This document shows positions 33,927-42,889 of a DNA stretch of 64,000 nt, in pieces. A model generated the notes under the pieces. The model was not told where the DNA came from. It saw only the letters and a list, made by a program, of their open reading frames with translations, and did not search any database. The translations under genes were made by a program, and so were the position numbers. Within the stretch, counting starts at the first letter, position 1; each line of letters opens with the position of its first letter. The stretch is from Microvelia longipes (Eukaryota > Arthropoda > Insecta > Hemiptera > Veliidae), in assembly GCA_018340805.1 (NCBI GenBank), contig JACMZG010001914.1, positions 5,492,612 to 5,556,611 on the forward strand, given 5' to 3'.

Positions 33927-34662
33927 CTTTTACTACTTTTAAATAATAATTAAAACCTTAAATGGGCATTATAATTAAAAATTGTGCTACAAAACGCGAG
34001 ATGTAAACACCGCTGCACAAACACAACCTTCGTTTTATGTAACCACTGACACATTCAAAATTCATCAACTGAAAGTTCGATTAACAAAAGTGTAATTTAA
34101 AAAATATTAATGTAAAAATTTTAGCTAAAATTTAATCCTTAGAGTTACTATGAAATAATTTTCATATTTGTTCAGTGTGCTCATAATTTTTGAAGAATGA
34201 AGTTGATTTCCCCTGCAGCTGCTTCAACACATGCAACAAATTAAAAATCTTCAAATAGATTTAATTTAATTTTTTCGACAATTTATACTTTGTTAAGTTG
34301 GCAACAACTCAGTTAATTAATTTTCGAGCGCGAATCACATTACCTGCGGTTGAATTTTATTATTTTTTTTCCTTTTTGTGTTGTATTGGTAAAATTTTCT
34401 CGTTGATTTTTTATAATAGTTTCATATGTATCGAGTGAAGTAATTTTCATGTTACTTAAAGTGGTTTTTGTGTAATATTGCTCGTTTTTATGCTTCTTAG
34501 TTGCCTCTATCACTAAACTCTGCTCCAGAGGTTTGTCTCTTTTTCTTAGTTTAATTTATTAATTAATTGATTAATAGCATCTTTGGTTTTGTACTATAGT
34601 AATTTAAAATTGATCTATCAATTATTAAATGAATAGTTATGATCATGTATGGTTTGTTTCAG
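33927..34662. promoter_or_regulatory. Bidirectional promoter region between USP39 and the next gene
   Basis: 736 bp separate the USP39 start codon (-) from the first ATG-bearing exon (+). The sequence has TTGGCAACAACT at 34297 and CpG words (TTTCGAGCGCGAATCA, 34321). An untranslated exon ending CTCCAGAG|GTTTGT near 34532 is possible. Inferred from layout only. Confidence 0.4.
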
Positions 34663-34698
34663 GGTTGGTCGCCGGAAATCAATGGACACTCCGGTCAG
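34663..34698 (+). CDS. Probable first coding exon of an unidentified gene
   Basis: A 36-bp exon between TTTCAG (acceptor, 34657-34662) and GTAAGC (donor, 34699). It contains GAAATCAATGGAC, a good start context, coding MDTPV plus two bases. No later exon could be found in the remaining 29 kb, so the gene would need a very long intron or lie mostly outside the window. It may instead be a spurious exon. Confidence 0.35.
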
Positions 34699-34912
34699 GT
34701 AAGCGTTTGTTAATTTTATCAGACTTTTAGTGATAAGAGGTAAAGATAACTTTATACTGTGTTATTTTAATGAACAACTTAACAGTCGCTCGTGTAGGCT
34801 GAATATAAGAGAGAAAGTTTAATGTATAACCATTGGCTCTTTACAACTTGTTGCTGATTTACTAAATTTTAAATTTACAGTAAAGTCAACTTGAAAGACT
34901 TTCACAGTGTTT

Positions 34913-35136
34913 TTTTACCAACCAATTTAAGTGATATATATTTGTTTATCTATCAATCACAGTACTATAGTTTTGTTTGCTAATCCACTGCATGGGACAT
35001 TTTTGATTACTAACCAACCACTGGAGATTAATTCTTGTTAATTAACCAATCATAGTGATATATATTTGTTTATCAACCAAACACAGTACTATATTTTTGA
35101 TTACTAACCAGCCACTGGGATTAATTTTGTATCACA
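34913..35136. repeat. Degenerate tandem repeat, ~70 bp units
   Basis: Recurring words: AACCAACCA, GTGATATATATTTGTTTATC, CACAGTACTATA and CCACTGG. The array continues beyond the inserted elements F and G (TGATATGTATTTGTTTACG; AATTATGTATATTTGTTTATC near 36565). Confidence 0.7.
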
Positions 35137-35144
35137 GTGATATG

Positions 35145-35907
35145 CATAGAGATATATACTAGAGGGGGCATAGCCTATCTCATTACATTTAGTACGTTCA
35201 CACACACTTTAGATCCGCGTATCGTATAGAGTACGATCTCTCAATACGGTAATTTAAGCTGTATGAACCCTGCGGAGGGGATCTGATCGCATACGCTAGA
35301 ACTAGGGAGATGGAATCTAAATGGATCCCCTGATACGCTGTCTTTTTGTGTGTGTACCTTTAGAGACGATCGTATTTAACGGATAACCATCTCGTCAAAC
35401 TTTTATTTCACTTCTATATAACTGTTTTTGATCAAATAACTTTTGGAAAATTATTTTTTTTAGTGTAACTTTATTATTATGCAAAGAGATCACAATTTAA
35501 TTAAATATATTTTTTGTTTTAAACTTCCTTATAACCAAAAGTGAAGCTTCACTATACAAGACTCCATGTTTTGGCGGGATCAGTTATCACTCGATCGACT
35601 AAACAAATGCGCTGCAAGAACTGTGAAGTTAGTTGACCGCGGATCTAGAGTGTGTGTGAATGTACTAATTGATAGGCCTGAAACCTGTTTTTGGCGCTCT
35701 GTGTAACCTCATGGAAACTTCCTCCAAGAGTGAGTTAAGGTTAAAATATTATTTAACCTACATGAAAAGTATTTTTAACATTTTGCTGTATAAGTTATTG
35801 AAATTTTGTTCTAATCATTTGATTCTATTCCTAAGCAAAGGTGTCAGGTTACATTTTTAATGTTTCAAAATTTAACCTTTGGGCCCCTCTAGTAGTATAT
35901 CTCTATG
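35145..35907. mobile_element. hAT-like MITE F with perfect 8-bp target duplication, containing element E
   Basis: Ends CATAGAGATATATACTAGAG and CTCTAGTAGTATATCTCTATG. GTGATATG flanks both sides (35137-35144 and 35908-35915). Element E (35191-35666) is inserted inside, so F is older than E. Confidence 0.85.
35191..35666. mobile_element. Element E, copy 1, nested in F
   Basis: Ends AGTACGTTCACACACACTTT and GTGTGTGTGAATGTACT are inverted, with sub-terminal GATCCGCG / CGCGGATC. The target duplication is unresolved. Confidence 0.8.
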
Positions 35908-35930
35908 GTGATATGTATTTGTTTACGAAA

Positions 35931-36524
35931 TAGGGTTGCCAGTTTTTAGCCAGGATCAAGTGGGACAAATCTGGCGGGGGGGGGGGTGGTAGTAGTCTAT
36001 TTATGATTTTACTCCTGTAGAAACTAGAAACGAGCGAAGTGAGGCAATAATAAATTTTTAATTAAATAAATATCACTTTACAGCCACATTGCATATAAAA
36101 ATTTTATAGCATAAGCAAATGTATTTTATGAAACATTAATGAAAAATGTGTTATTTCATTTCAGCACATTTTTAGTTTTGTGAGGCAAAATGTGAAGAAA
36201 ATGTTTTTGTCACGTGCCTTTAAACTAAGGCAACAAGCTTATTCGCAAACCAAACATAAATTAAAAATAATTTTACATTTTAGGTCGTTTTGGATTGAAG
36301 GTAAATTTTGTTTATTTAAATTTAAATAAATTTAAATTTTCCTTTAAATGTTGTTTGTTTAGCAAAATAATATCACCGATGAAAACTGCTTTCACATTTG
36401 GTATTTTATGAAAAATAGGTTATATTGGGGCAATTTTTAGTTTCGTCAGGATTTTAAATTTGAGCGGGACAAATGTGTCAATATCAGGACTATCCCGCTG
36501 ATATCGGGACGCCTGGCAACCCTA
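35931..36524. mobile_element. hAT-like MITE G
   Basis: Perfect ends TAGGGTTGCCAG and CTGGCAACCCTA over 594 bp. Flanking octamers TTACGAAA and TTACCAAA differ at one base, consistent with a slightly decayed 8-bp duplication. Confidence 0.8.
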
Positions 36525-36758
36525 TTACCAAACCATCTCAGTGGTGTACTTTTTACCATCCAATTACAATTATGTATATTTGTTTATCAAACAATCAACC
36601 TAAAATTAATTAAATTAAATCATATAGAGAAAAAAATTGAAGGTAAATTGCCAGAAATAAGTAAAAACTAAGAAACCACAATGCTAATTATAACATTATC
36701 ATCCTCCAATTTCTTATCAGCCACAGTGGCCCTTCCTGCAATAGAGCTTTTAATATGT

Positions 36759-37260
36759 AGTACGTTCACACACACTTCTTGATCCGCGGATCGTATAGAA
36801 TACGATCTCTCAATGCGGTAATATTAGCTGTATAAACCATGCGAAGGGGATCCAATCTCATACGCTAGAACTAGGGAGATGGAATCTAAATGGATCCCCC
36901 GATACGCTGTATCTACCTTTAGAGACAATCGTATTTAAGGGATAACCTTCTCGTCGGACTTTTACTTCACTTCTATATTACCATTTTTGATCAAATAACT
37001 TTAGGAATATTATTTTTTTAGTGTAACTTTATTATTAAGCAAAGAAATCACAGTTTAACTAAATATATTTTTATTTTAAACTTTTTTATGACCAAAAGTG
37101 AACCTTCACTATAAAAGACGCGATGTTTTGGCCGGATCAGTTATCACATAATCTCACTCGATCGACTAAACAAATACGTTGTAAGAATTGTGAAGTTAGT
37201 TGACCGTATTGCATATGTATGCAATATGATCGCCTGTTAAATAAGCTGTGTGTACATAGT
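36759..37260. mobile_element. Element E, copy 2
   Basis: AGTACGTTCACACACACTTC and GATCCGCGGATCGTATAGAA at the left, with a long interior collinear with 35191-35666. The right end is rearranged (TGCATATGTATGCA palindrome, then GTGTGTACATAGT). Confidence 0.75.
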
Positions 37261-37457
37261 AAATGATAGGTCAAGAGTAAGGAAATTGGCTAGAAATAGC
37301 AACTATGTGTAGCTCCTTCCTGTCCTGACACTTAAACCAAATTGATAGAATTATTGTTTCTAAGGGTTCTCTGTATTGAGTCTATATAAGGACCAGAGAC
37401 ATTACGGCACTGCTCATTCACATTTAGCCATTCACCAATTTGCCTTTACTTATAACT

Positions 37458-38187
37458 TTTCCTCATTTATACCATTGGTATATAGGAAAAGTTTGTGTTT
37501 GCGAAAAATCCGAAACCGGGATAAAACCGGAATTATCTGATTTAGATGTTTTTAAGGCCTCCTGAGTGGTTTTCGCAAAGTTTCTGTCTGTATGTGTGTG
37601 TGTCTGTTATCATCGTAGCTCCCAGTGTATTTGTGCTAGAGACTTGAAACTTTGTACAAAATTCAATCTATACATGTAGTTGTGCAATTCAGAAAATAAT
37701 GTATTTATGAAGTCAGCAAACATTTTGTAAAATCTTATAACGGATGCGATCGGATTGAGATTTGGCACCCATGTGGCTATGTATGAATCTAATATGTGTG
37801 CCAAGTGAAATCTCATTATCAGCATTGGTTCAACTTTTATGTAATGACTTATGTAGGTTTTTTAAAAAATTGTAAAAAAAATCAGGAAATGATTCAATTG
37901 AGTTTAAATTTAGTACAATAGTATATCTTTCCTTATTAAATAAGTAGAGTAAGTTTTACTTCAATACGACAAGTATATCCATGGTTTTTGTCGCATCATA
38001 AACATTAAGTTGGATTGAGCATGGTTGGATTCATTTACTATCTGAGGACGAGCGAAACGAGTCCGAAGACATGTTGCAGTATAAATTTGGCCAATTTTGT
38101 ATTCTGAGGACAAGGCAAGGGAGGATGAGCGTAGCAAATCCAATGTAATGAGGAAAAGTTCCGAGGCACCCCATACCCGATTATTTT
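37458..38187 (+). repeat. Dispersed repeat family A, reference-like copy
   Basis: Runs from TTTCCTCATTTATACCATTG to GCACCCCATACCCGATT, with CCGAAACCGGGATAAAACCG, CGTAGCTCCCAGTGTATTT and two GACGAGCGAAACGAGTCC-type blocks. Confidence 0.85.
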
Positions 38188-38848
38188 TATCTTCAGTTTA
38201 AGCAGTTTGTGTTATTCAATGCCATAAGAATCTATTTCCTCAAGTACACTCCAAGCATACCAGTAATATTAGTTGTATAAAATCATTATTATATATTTTT
38301 TATCATATTTTATGTTGTTTTTATTATTTGCTCTACCAAACTGCTCTAACATAATATTAATTTTGTACACTCTTGATAATATACTAGAGAGTCACATATT
38401 ATAATATTCCTTTAAAAAAATTCTGTATGTACTCGTAACTTAACAGTACTAACATCTTATTCCAAAGTTAATTGTTTTTTAGCCATCTACTGATATATCT
38501 ATTCACCCTGTGGGAACCACTTTAGGTGGATTGCGTTTAACATGCTCTAAGTATTAATTAAACTCGGTAAAATATGTTTAATACAGATATTATTAATAAA
38601 ACTGAGACTATAGCCAGGGCTGTGAACCTCTGGTTGCTACATCTTACTCTGTGCTTACACTATCACGGCTATTCTATACATAACTAAAAAATGCTTGTTT
38701 TAGGGCATATCTGTCTGGCATATTTACCTGCTTAGGTGGTCTCACCCACTGTGCTTGCCATCTTTCTTAACATATGACACCTTGTTTAATACTATTTCAA
38801 GTTCTTACTTTTCCTCATTTGTACACTCTAGGTATATGGAATACATAA
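38188..38848. other. Intergenic, nothing recognised
   Basis: AT-rich single-copy-looking DNA without ORFs. Confidence 0.4.
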
Positions 38849-38976
<128 letters not shown>

Positions 38977-39305
38977 CGCATCTCCACAAATCTCGGGATA
39001 AGGTTATGAATAAACACAGCTTTACATGAAAATATATTTATTTCCAGCCAACGTTTCGAATTTTACTACAAATTCTTCATCAGGGCCGAAATAATTACAG
39101 TCTTCATCTACTATGGGCCAGGAGACCCATGCAAAATTTAAAATAATTTGTCATAAAAATGAATTAAAAAACAAAGTAAAAGTTAAAAACATTGAAGGTA
39201 CAAACTAATAAAACATGATAAAAGTTAAAAGATGAAAAAGTCACAATATAAAAGCAGAAGAAGTTCAGTCAACGAAGGTTAAAATAGAAATCAATCAATC
39301 ATCAT
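38977..39305 (-). repeat. Retroelement-end-like repeat with hammerhead-like motif, bounded by (TA)n on both sides
   Basis: A 329-bp unit between two (TA)n arrays. On the minus strand it carries the motif 39091-39041 and then about 65 bp before the TA array, the same layout as the Penelope-like 3' end at 51289-51375. No protein domain is seen, so the affiliation is inferred. Confidence 0.55.
39041..39091 (-). ncRNA. Hammerhead-ribozyme-like motif with full stem I and stem II
   Basis: The best-paired copy. On the minus strand: TTTCGGCC, CTGATGA, extra A, stem II GAATTT-gtagta-AAATTC (6 bp), GAA, ACGT as minimal self-complementary stem III, T17, then GGCTGGAAA. TTTCGGCC pairs with GGCTGGAA over 8 bp, counting two G-U pairs. 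The cleavage triplet would be GUU. Confidence 0.65.
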
Positions 39306-39346
39306 ATGATATATGATATATATATATATATATATATAATATATAT

Positions 39347-39416
<70 letters not shown>
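39306..39416. repeat. (TA)n array
   Basis: About 110 bp of TA, between the ribozyme-bearing repeat and a family A copy. Confidence 0.95.
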
Positions 39417-39417
<1 letters not shown>

Positions 39418-39424
39418 TTAATGA

Positions 39425-40170
39425 AAAAAAAATCGGGTCCGGGGGGGCACCTCACTTTTCCTCATCACATTGGATTCACTACGCTCATTATGATATACAA
39501 TTCGCCAAATTTAATTTGCATCATGTTTTCGGACTCGCTTCTCTTGCCTCAGATAGTAATTACATCCGCTTCATTCTCAGCTGTCGCTTATTATTAGCAC
39601 TGATCACGCTCGATGTACTTAACTTTTATGATCTAACAAAAATCATGGATATACTTGTCAAATTGAAACGGAACTTAGTGTTCATGTTTATTTTGTAAAG
39701 GTTTACACTTGTACCAAATTTCAACTCAAATGAATCATTTTTCTGATTTTTTAAAAAACCTACATAAGTCATTCCATAAAAATTGAATTAATGCTGATAA
39801 TTAGATAAAACTTGGCACATATGTTAGTCTTATACATGGCTACACGCGTAAGAAATTTCAATTGGATCGCATAATTTTTCCGCGTTTTATGATTTTTTAA
39901 AATTTTCGCCGAGTCATTATTGCGGGTTTATAACGTCATAAAATTCCGAATAGCACAACTACAGCAGTAGATTGATTTTTCTACAAAGTTTCAATTCTCT
40001 AGCATAAATACACTAGGAGCTACGATGGCAACAGACACACACACACACACATACAGACAAACAACTTTGAGAAAATCACTCTGAAGGTCTTTAAAACACC
40101 TGAAACGGATAATTCCGGTTTTATCCCGGTTTCGGAGTTATTTTGCAATCACAATATTTTTCTACTCTCC
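39425..40170 (-). repeat. Dispersed repeat family A copy
   Basis: Inverted relative to 37458; begins AAAAATCGGGTCCGGGG and reaches ACACCTGAAACGGATAATTC and CGGTTTTATCCCGGTTTCGG. Confidence 0.85.
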
Positions 40171-40723
40171 CTTAATTTGATCGAAAAGCAAGGTAAACAA
40201 AAATAGATTTTTCACTATGAATTGAATGTGTCTGCCTACCACAATTTAACATAAAAACCACATTTTCTTAGAAAGCAACTTAATTATACAATAAATTGAA
40301 CAATAAAAGTAAATATGTTGTGAACCAGAATCATTTATTTTACCTACTCACGGCAGAAAAATGAAGCATTACTGAACTAATTTTAGGCGAGAAAGTAGCA
40401 TTTCCCAGATCGGCTGGTCATTTTTTTAATAATTTTTGTAAACATGATTAGTTAATAATAAAAAGCCTATTGAATTTATTTAATAATTTATATAATGAGT
40501 AATGACATTATTAAACTAATTAAAATAAAACAGTTTGTAATGTAAATCTTTAATTAGAAATAAATTTTATTGATTATTTTAAAGGCAACACTTTTTGTCT
40601 TGGGTTTATTATCTCATCTTTTTTTGTCTAGTCATTTACTACTTTTATCATACGAACCCGTATTTAATACAGTTTAAAAGTTAGTTTATTCTATAGCGTG
40701 TTGTGATAGAGCGTGTTCGTCTA
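40171..40723. other. Intergenic, nothing recognised
   Basis: AT-rich DNA with no ORF or repeat end visible. Confidence 0.4.
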
Positions 40724-41010
40724 AGATATAGACGAACTTGTTTTTGCAATCGCTACAAATGCCAAAGAGAGCCTACTACCCGGCAAATCAGGAAGTAGGT
40801 ATCTCAAAGCATATGAAGTGTTCAAAGAATGGTGCTCAGAGAAGAAAGTAAAGAATGTAAGTAAAAACGTTGTGTTTAAAAGCGTATTTAAAAGAACTGT
40901 CAAAAACAAAATCGAGCGCTACTCTGTGGTTAAATTCCTCGATGAATAGATCTGTATTATCAGTCAAAGAAAATGTAAATATAAAACATTATACAAACGT
41001 AATAAGTTTT
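40724..41010 (+). pseudogene. Tyrosine-recombinase-like gene fragment, frameshifted
   Basis: One frame reads DIDELVFAIATNAKES, LLPGKSGSRYLKAYEVFKEW and CSEKKVKNVSKNV. A shift of one base near 40870 then continues with CLKAYLKELSKTKSSATLWL, NSSMNRSVLSVKENVNIKHY and TNVISF. The order 'LP.KS..RY..AY..F..WC...K' then 'ATLW..' is that of the N-terminal SAM-like domain of integrase/recombinase-like proteins multiplied in arthropod genomes. The catalytic domain is absent and a stop codon precedes the fragment directly. It is a dead gene piece, not a functional enzyme. Confidence 0.6.
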
Positions 41011-41059
41011 TCAAGAATGCTAGTTTTGATTTATTACTGTTCGCAGATAAAATATTGTG

Positions 41060-41230
41060 TGGAACAAGGCAAGAAAGGAAACATTACTGACTCGTATATT
41101 TGCCTTCCTCGGCTTTGCCTCGTCAGTCAAATTATATTTTACCTGCCTCGGCTTCGCCTCTGCAGGTAATTTAGATAGCACACCCTCGCCTAGGCTCGGG
41201 GGCTAACTTCGATACTAGTCAGTAATATTC
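41060..41230. repeat. Short direct repeats with TGCCTCGGCTTTGCCTC words
   Basis: CCTCGGCTTTGCCTCGTCAG and CCTCGGCTTCGCCTCTGCAG occur 44 bp apart, followed by CCTCGCCTAGGCTCGGGGGC. The function is unknown; these lie just downstream of the recombinase fragment. Confidence 0.5.
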
Positions 41231-41261
41231 CATTTCCTGCTTTTTTACACAAATACTATAA

Positions 41262-41430
41262 CTATTGTTTAGCTAGGAAGGTTAATCATACATTTTACTC
41301 TTTTTCTGTTCGCGCTCGCATCTAATACTGAGTTTACTCTCTACTTTACCCTGAATTACTCCAAAATGAAAAATTTGAGAGTAAAGAAGAATAGTGCAAA
41401 GTAGAGTAGTGCACTCCAGTTCATGTACCG
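41262..41430 (-). repeat. Dispersed repeat M, copy 2
   Basis: Inverted match to 6452-6625 (TTTAGCTAGGAAGGTTAA at one end, AGAGTAGTGCACTCCAGTTC at the other). Confidence 0.65.
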
Positions 41431-42405
41431 AACACACCTAAAGTTAGGATTCCGGGAGTAGCTTCATTTTGGAATACGTTGTAGAACAGGTGTCCAAGCC
41501 AGGTGAAAAGCCACCTGTTGTTTCGTCCCTTTTCTACCCTCTGTTCTTATTAAGTTGCAATATGTTTCCAAATTCCTGTACTGTTATCATCTTATGACTT
41601 ATGATCTTATGTTCATCATGTTATTATCTTTTGTAGCTAGTTGCAATAATAGTTTAAACTTGTTTCACCCCCCAGGGGCAGACTGGCCAATAAAGGCGAG
41701 GGCGGCAGCTCTCTTTGGGCCCCTTAGCCAAAAATAAAATTAATAAAACAACGAAAATTAAAAAAAATATATTATCATAATAATTTTAAACTTTATCTAT
41801 TTAAATTTTGTAATATATTCATTACATTTGAGTCAACGTGACCCTATAAGGTAGGGCATAAAGAGCTCCTAGAGATACATGTTTTTAAATCTTGGGTCTT
41901 GAAGGCCCCTGTTTATTTTACCTGGATTTTTGGGGGCCCTATATGGAAGACTAGGGCAAAAAAGGGTCCCAGCATACTTGATCAGGGCTCTATATCAGCA
42001 TAAAAGGGCTCTTGATATTTATGTTTTTTAAGTAATTAAATATATAATATCTAGACGTTCAAGGGCCCCAAACAAATATTAGAAATAATTATGACCCTTA
42101 ACATACTTGGTAAAGGCCCTAAAGCAGGGAAAAGGGCCTTAGAGAGTGATGTTTATTAAGTACTTAAAATATCCTCAATTAAATATTACATTTAAATAAA
42201 TAAACTTAATTTTGATTTCAGTTTATTTTAATTTTAATTAAATTTATTTTAACTTTACTTATATTTATTTTAATTTTACTTAAGTTTATGTTATACTTAA
42301 TTATTTATTAAAATAATATAATTTCATTTGATATAATTTTATTAAAATTAAAACTAAATAAATAATAAAAGAAAGGAAGTCTCTCCACAAAACAAAACTT
42401 TATTG

Positions 42406-42445
42406 GCAAAGCGCTTTCAACCTAACTAGAGGCCATCATCAGTGC
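42406..42445 (-). ncRNA. Hammerhead-ribozyme-like motif, left arm of the foldback
   Basis: Minus strand: GCA, CTGATGA, extra T, GGCCT...AGGTT with a longer loop, GAA, AGCGCT palindrome, T17, TGC. Confidence 0.55.
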
Positions 42446-42575
42446 AAAACCGTTGAGATGTTAAAGAAGTAGAGAAGTGAGTCTATGTTTTCTTATTAGG
42501 TATTAGAGTCAGACTCACTACCTAATAAGAAAACATAGACTCACTTCTCTACTTCTTTAACATCTCAACGGTTTT

Positions 42576-42611
42576 GCACTGATGATGGCCTCTAGGTTGA
42601 AAGCGCTTTGC
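42576..42611 (+). ncRNA. Hammerhead-ribozyme-like motif, right arm of the foldback
   Basis: GCA (stem I), CTGATGA, extra T, stem II GGCCT-ct-AGGTT (two G-U pairs), GAA, AGCGCT as self-complementary stem III, T17, TGC closing stem I. GAAAG replaces the usual GAAAC, compensated within the palindrome. Confidence 0.55.
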
Positions 42612-42889
42612 CAATAAAGTTTTGTTTTGTGGAGAGACTTCCTTTCTTTTATTATTTATGATGGACTCCATTCACGCTCATTCTACTAGTATAAAACTAA
42701 ATAAATTAAATTAAGCTTGCTGTAATCATTAATACTACTCTAGTTAAAGTAGACCCCTCTCCTTGGGAAGAAATATTTGGCCTCTTGAGATGTAGGTTTG
42801 GGTGGGACCCTTTAGGCCAAACCTTCATTGGGCCATTTTGGCTCAGTCCGCCACTGGCACTACCAATAATGTAAACAATTGTAATTAAA

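Larger units (their letters stand above)
42364..42691. mobile_element. Near-perfect foldback element with two hammerhead-like motifs and a 13-15-nt target duplication
   Basis: The arms 42366-42500 and 42510-42655 are almost exact complements over about 140 bp. TAAAACTAAATAA flanks both sides (42349-42361 and 42692-42704; the match may extend two more bases). Each arm carries a hammerhead-like motif, in opposite orientation. It lies inside a family B MITE. Confidence 0.9.
41673..42856. mobile_element. hAT-like MITE B copy containing a nested foldback element
   Basis: Ends CAGGGGCAGACTGGCC and GGCTCAGTCCGCCACTG, as in 20619-21202. The interior repeats G-rich words (GGGCCCT, AAAGGGCCTTA) and is interrupted at 42364-42691. 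Confidence 0.8.

Noticed and set aside
38050..38075. CTGAGGACGAGCGAA...GTCCGAAG in family A as a hammerhead
   Set aside because: It fits CUGANGA and GAA superficially, but the intervening bases do not form a helix next to the core and no NUH site with stem III is present.
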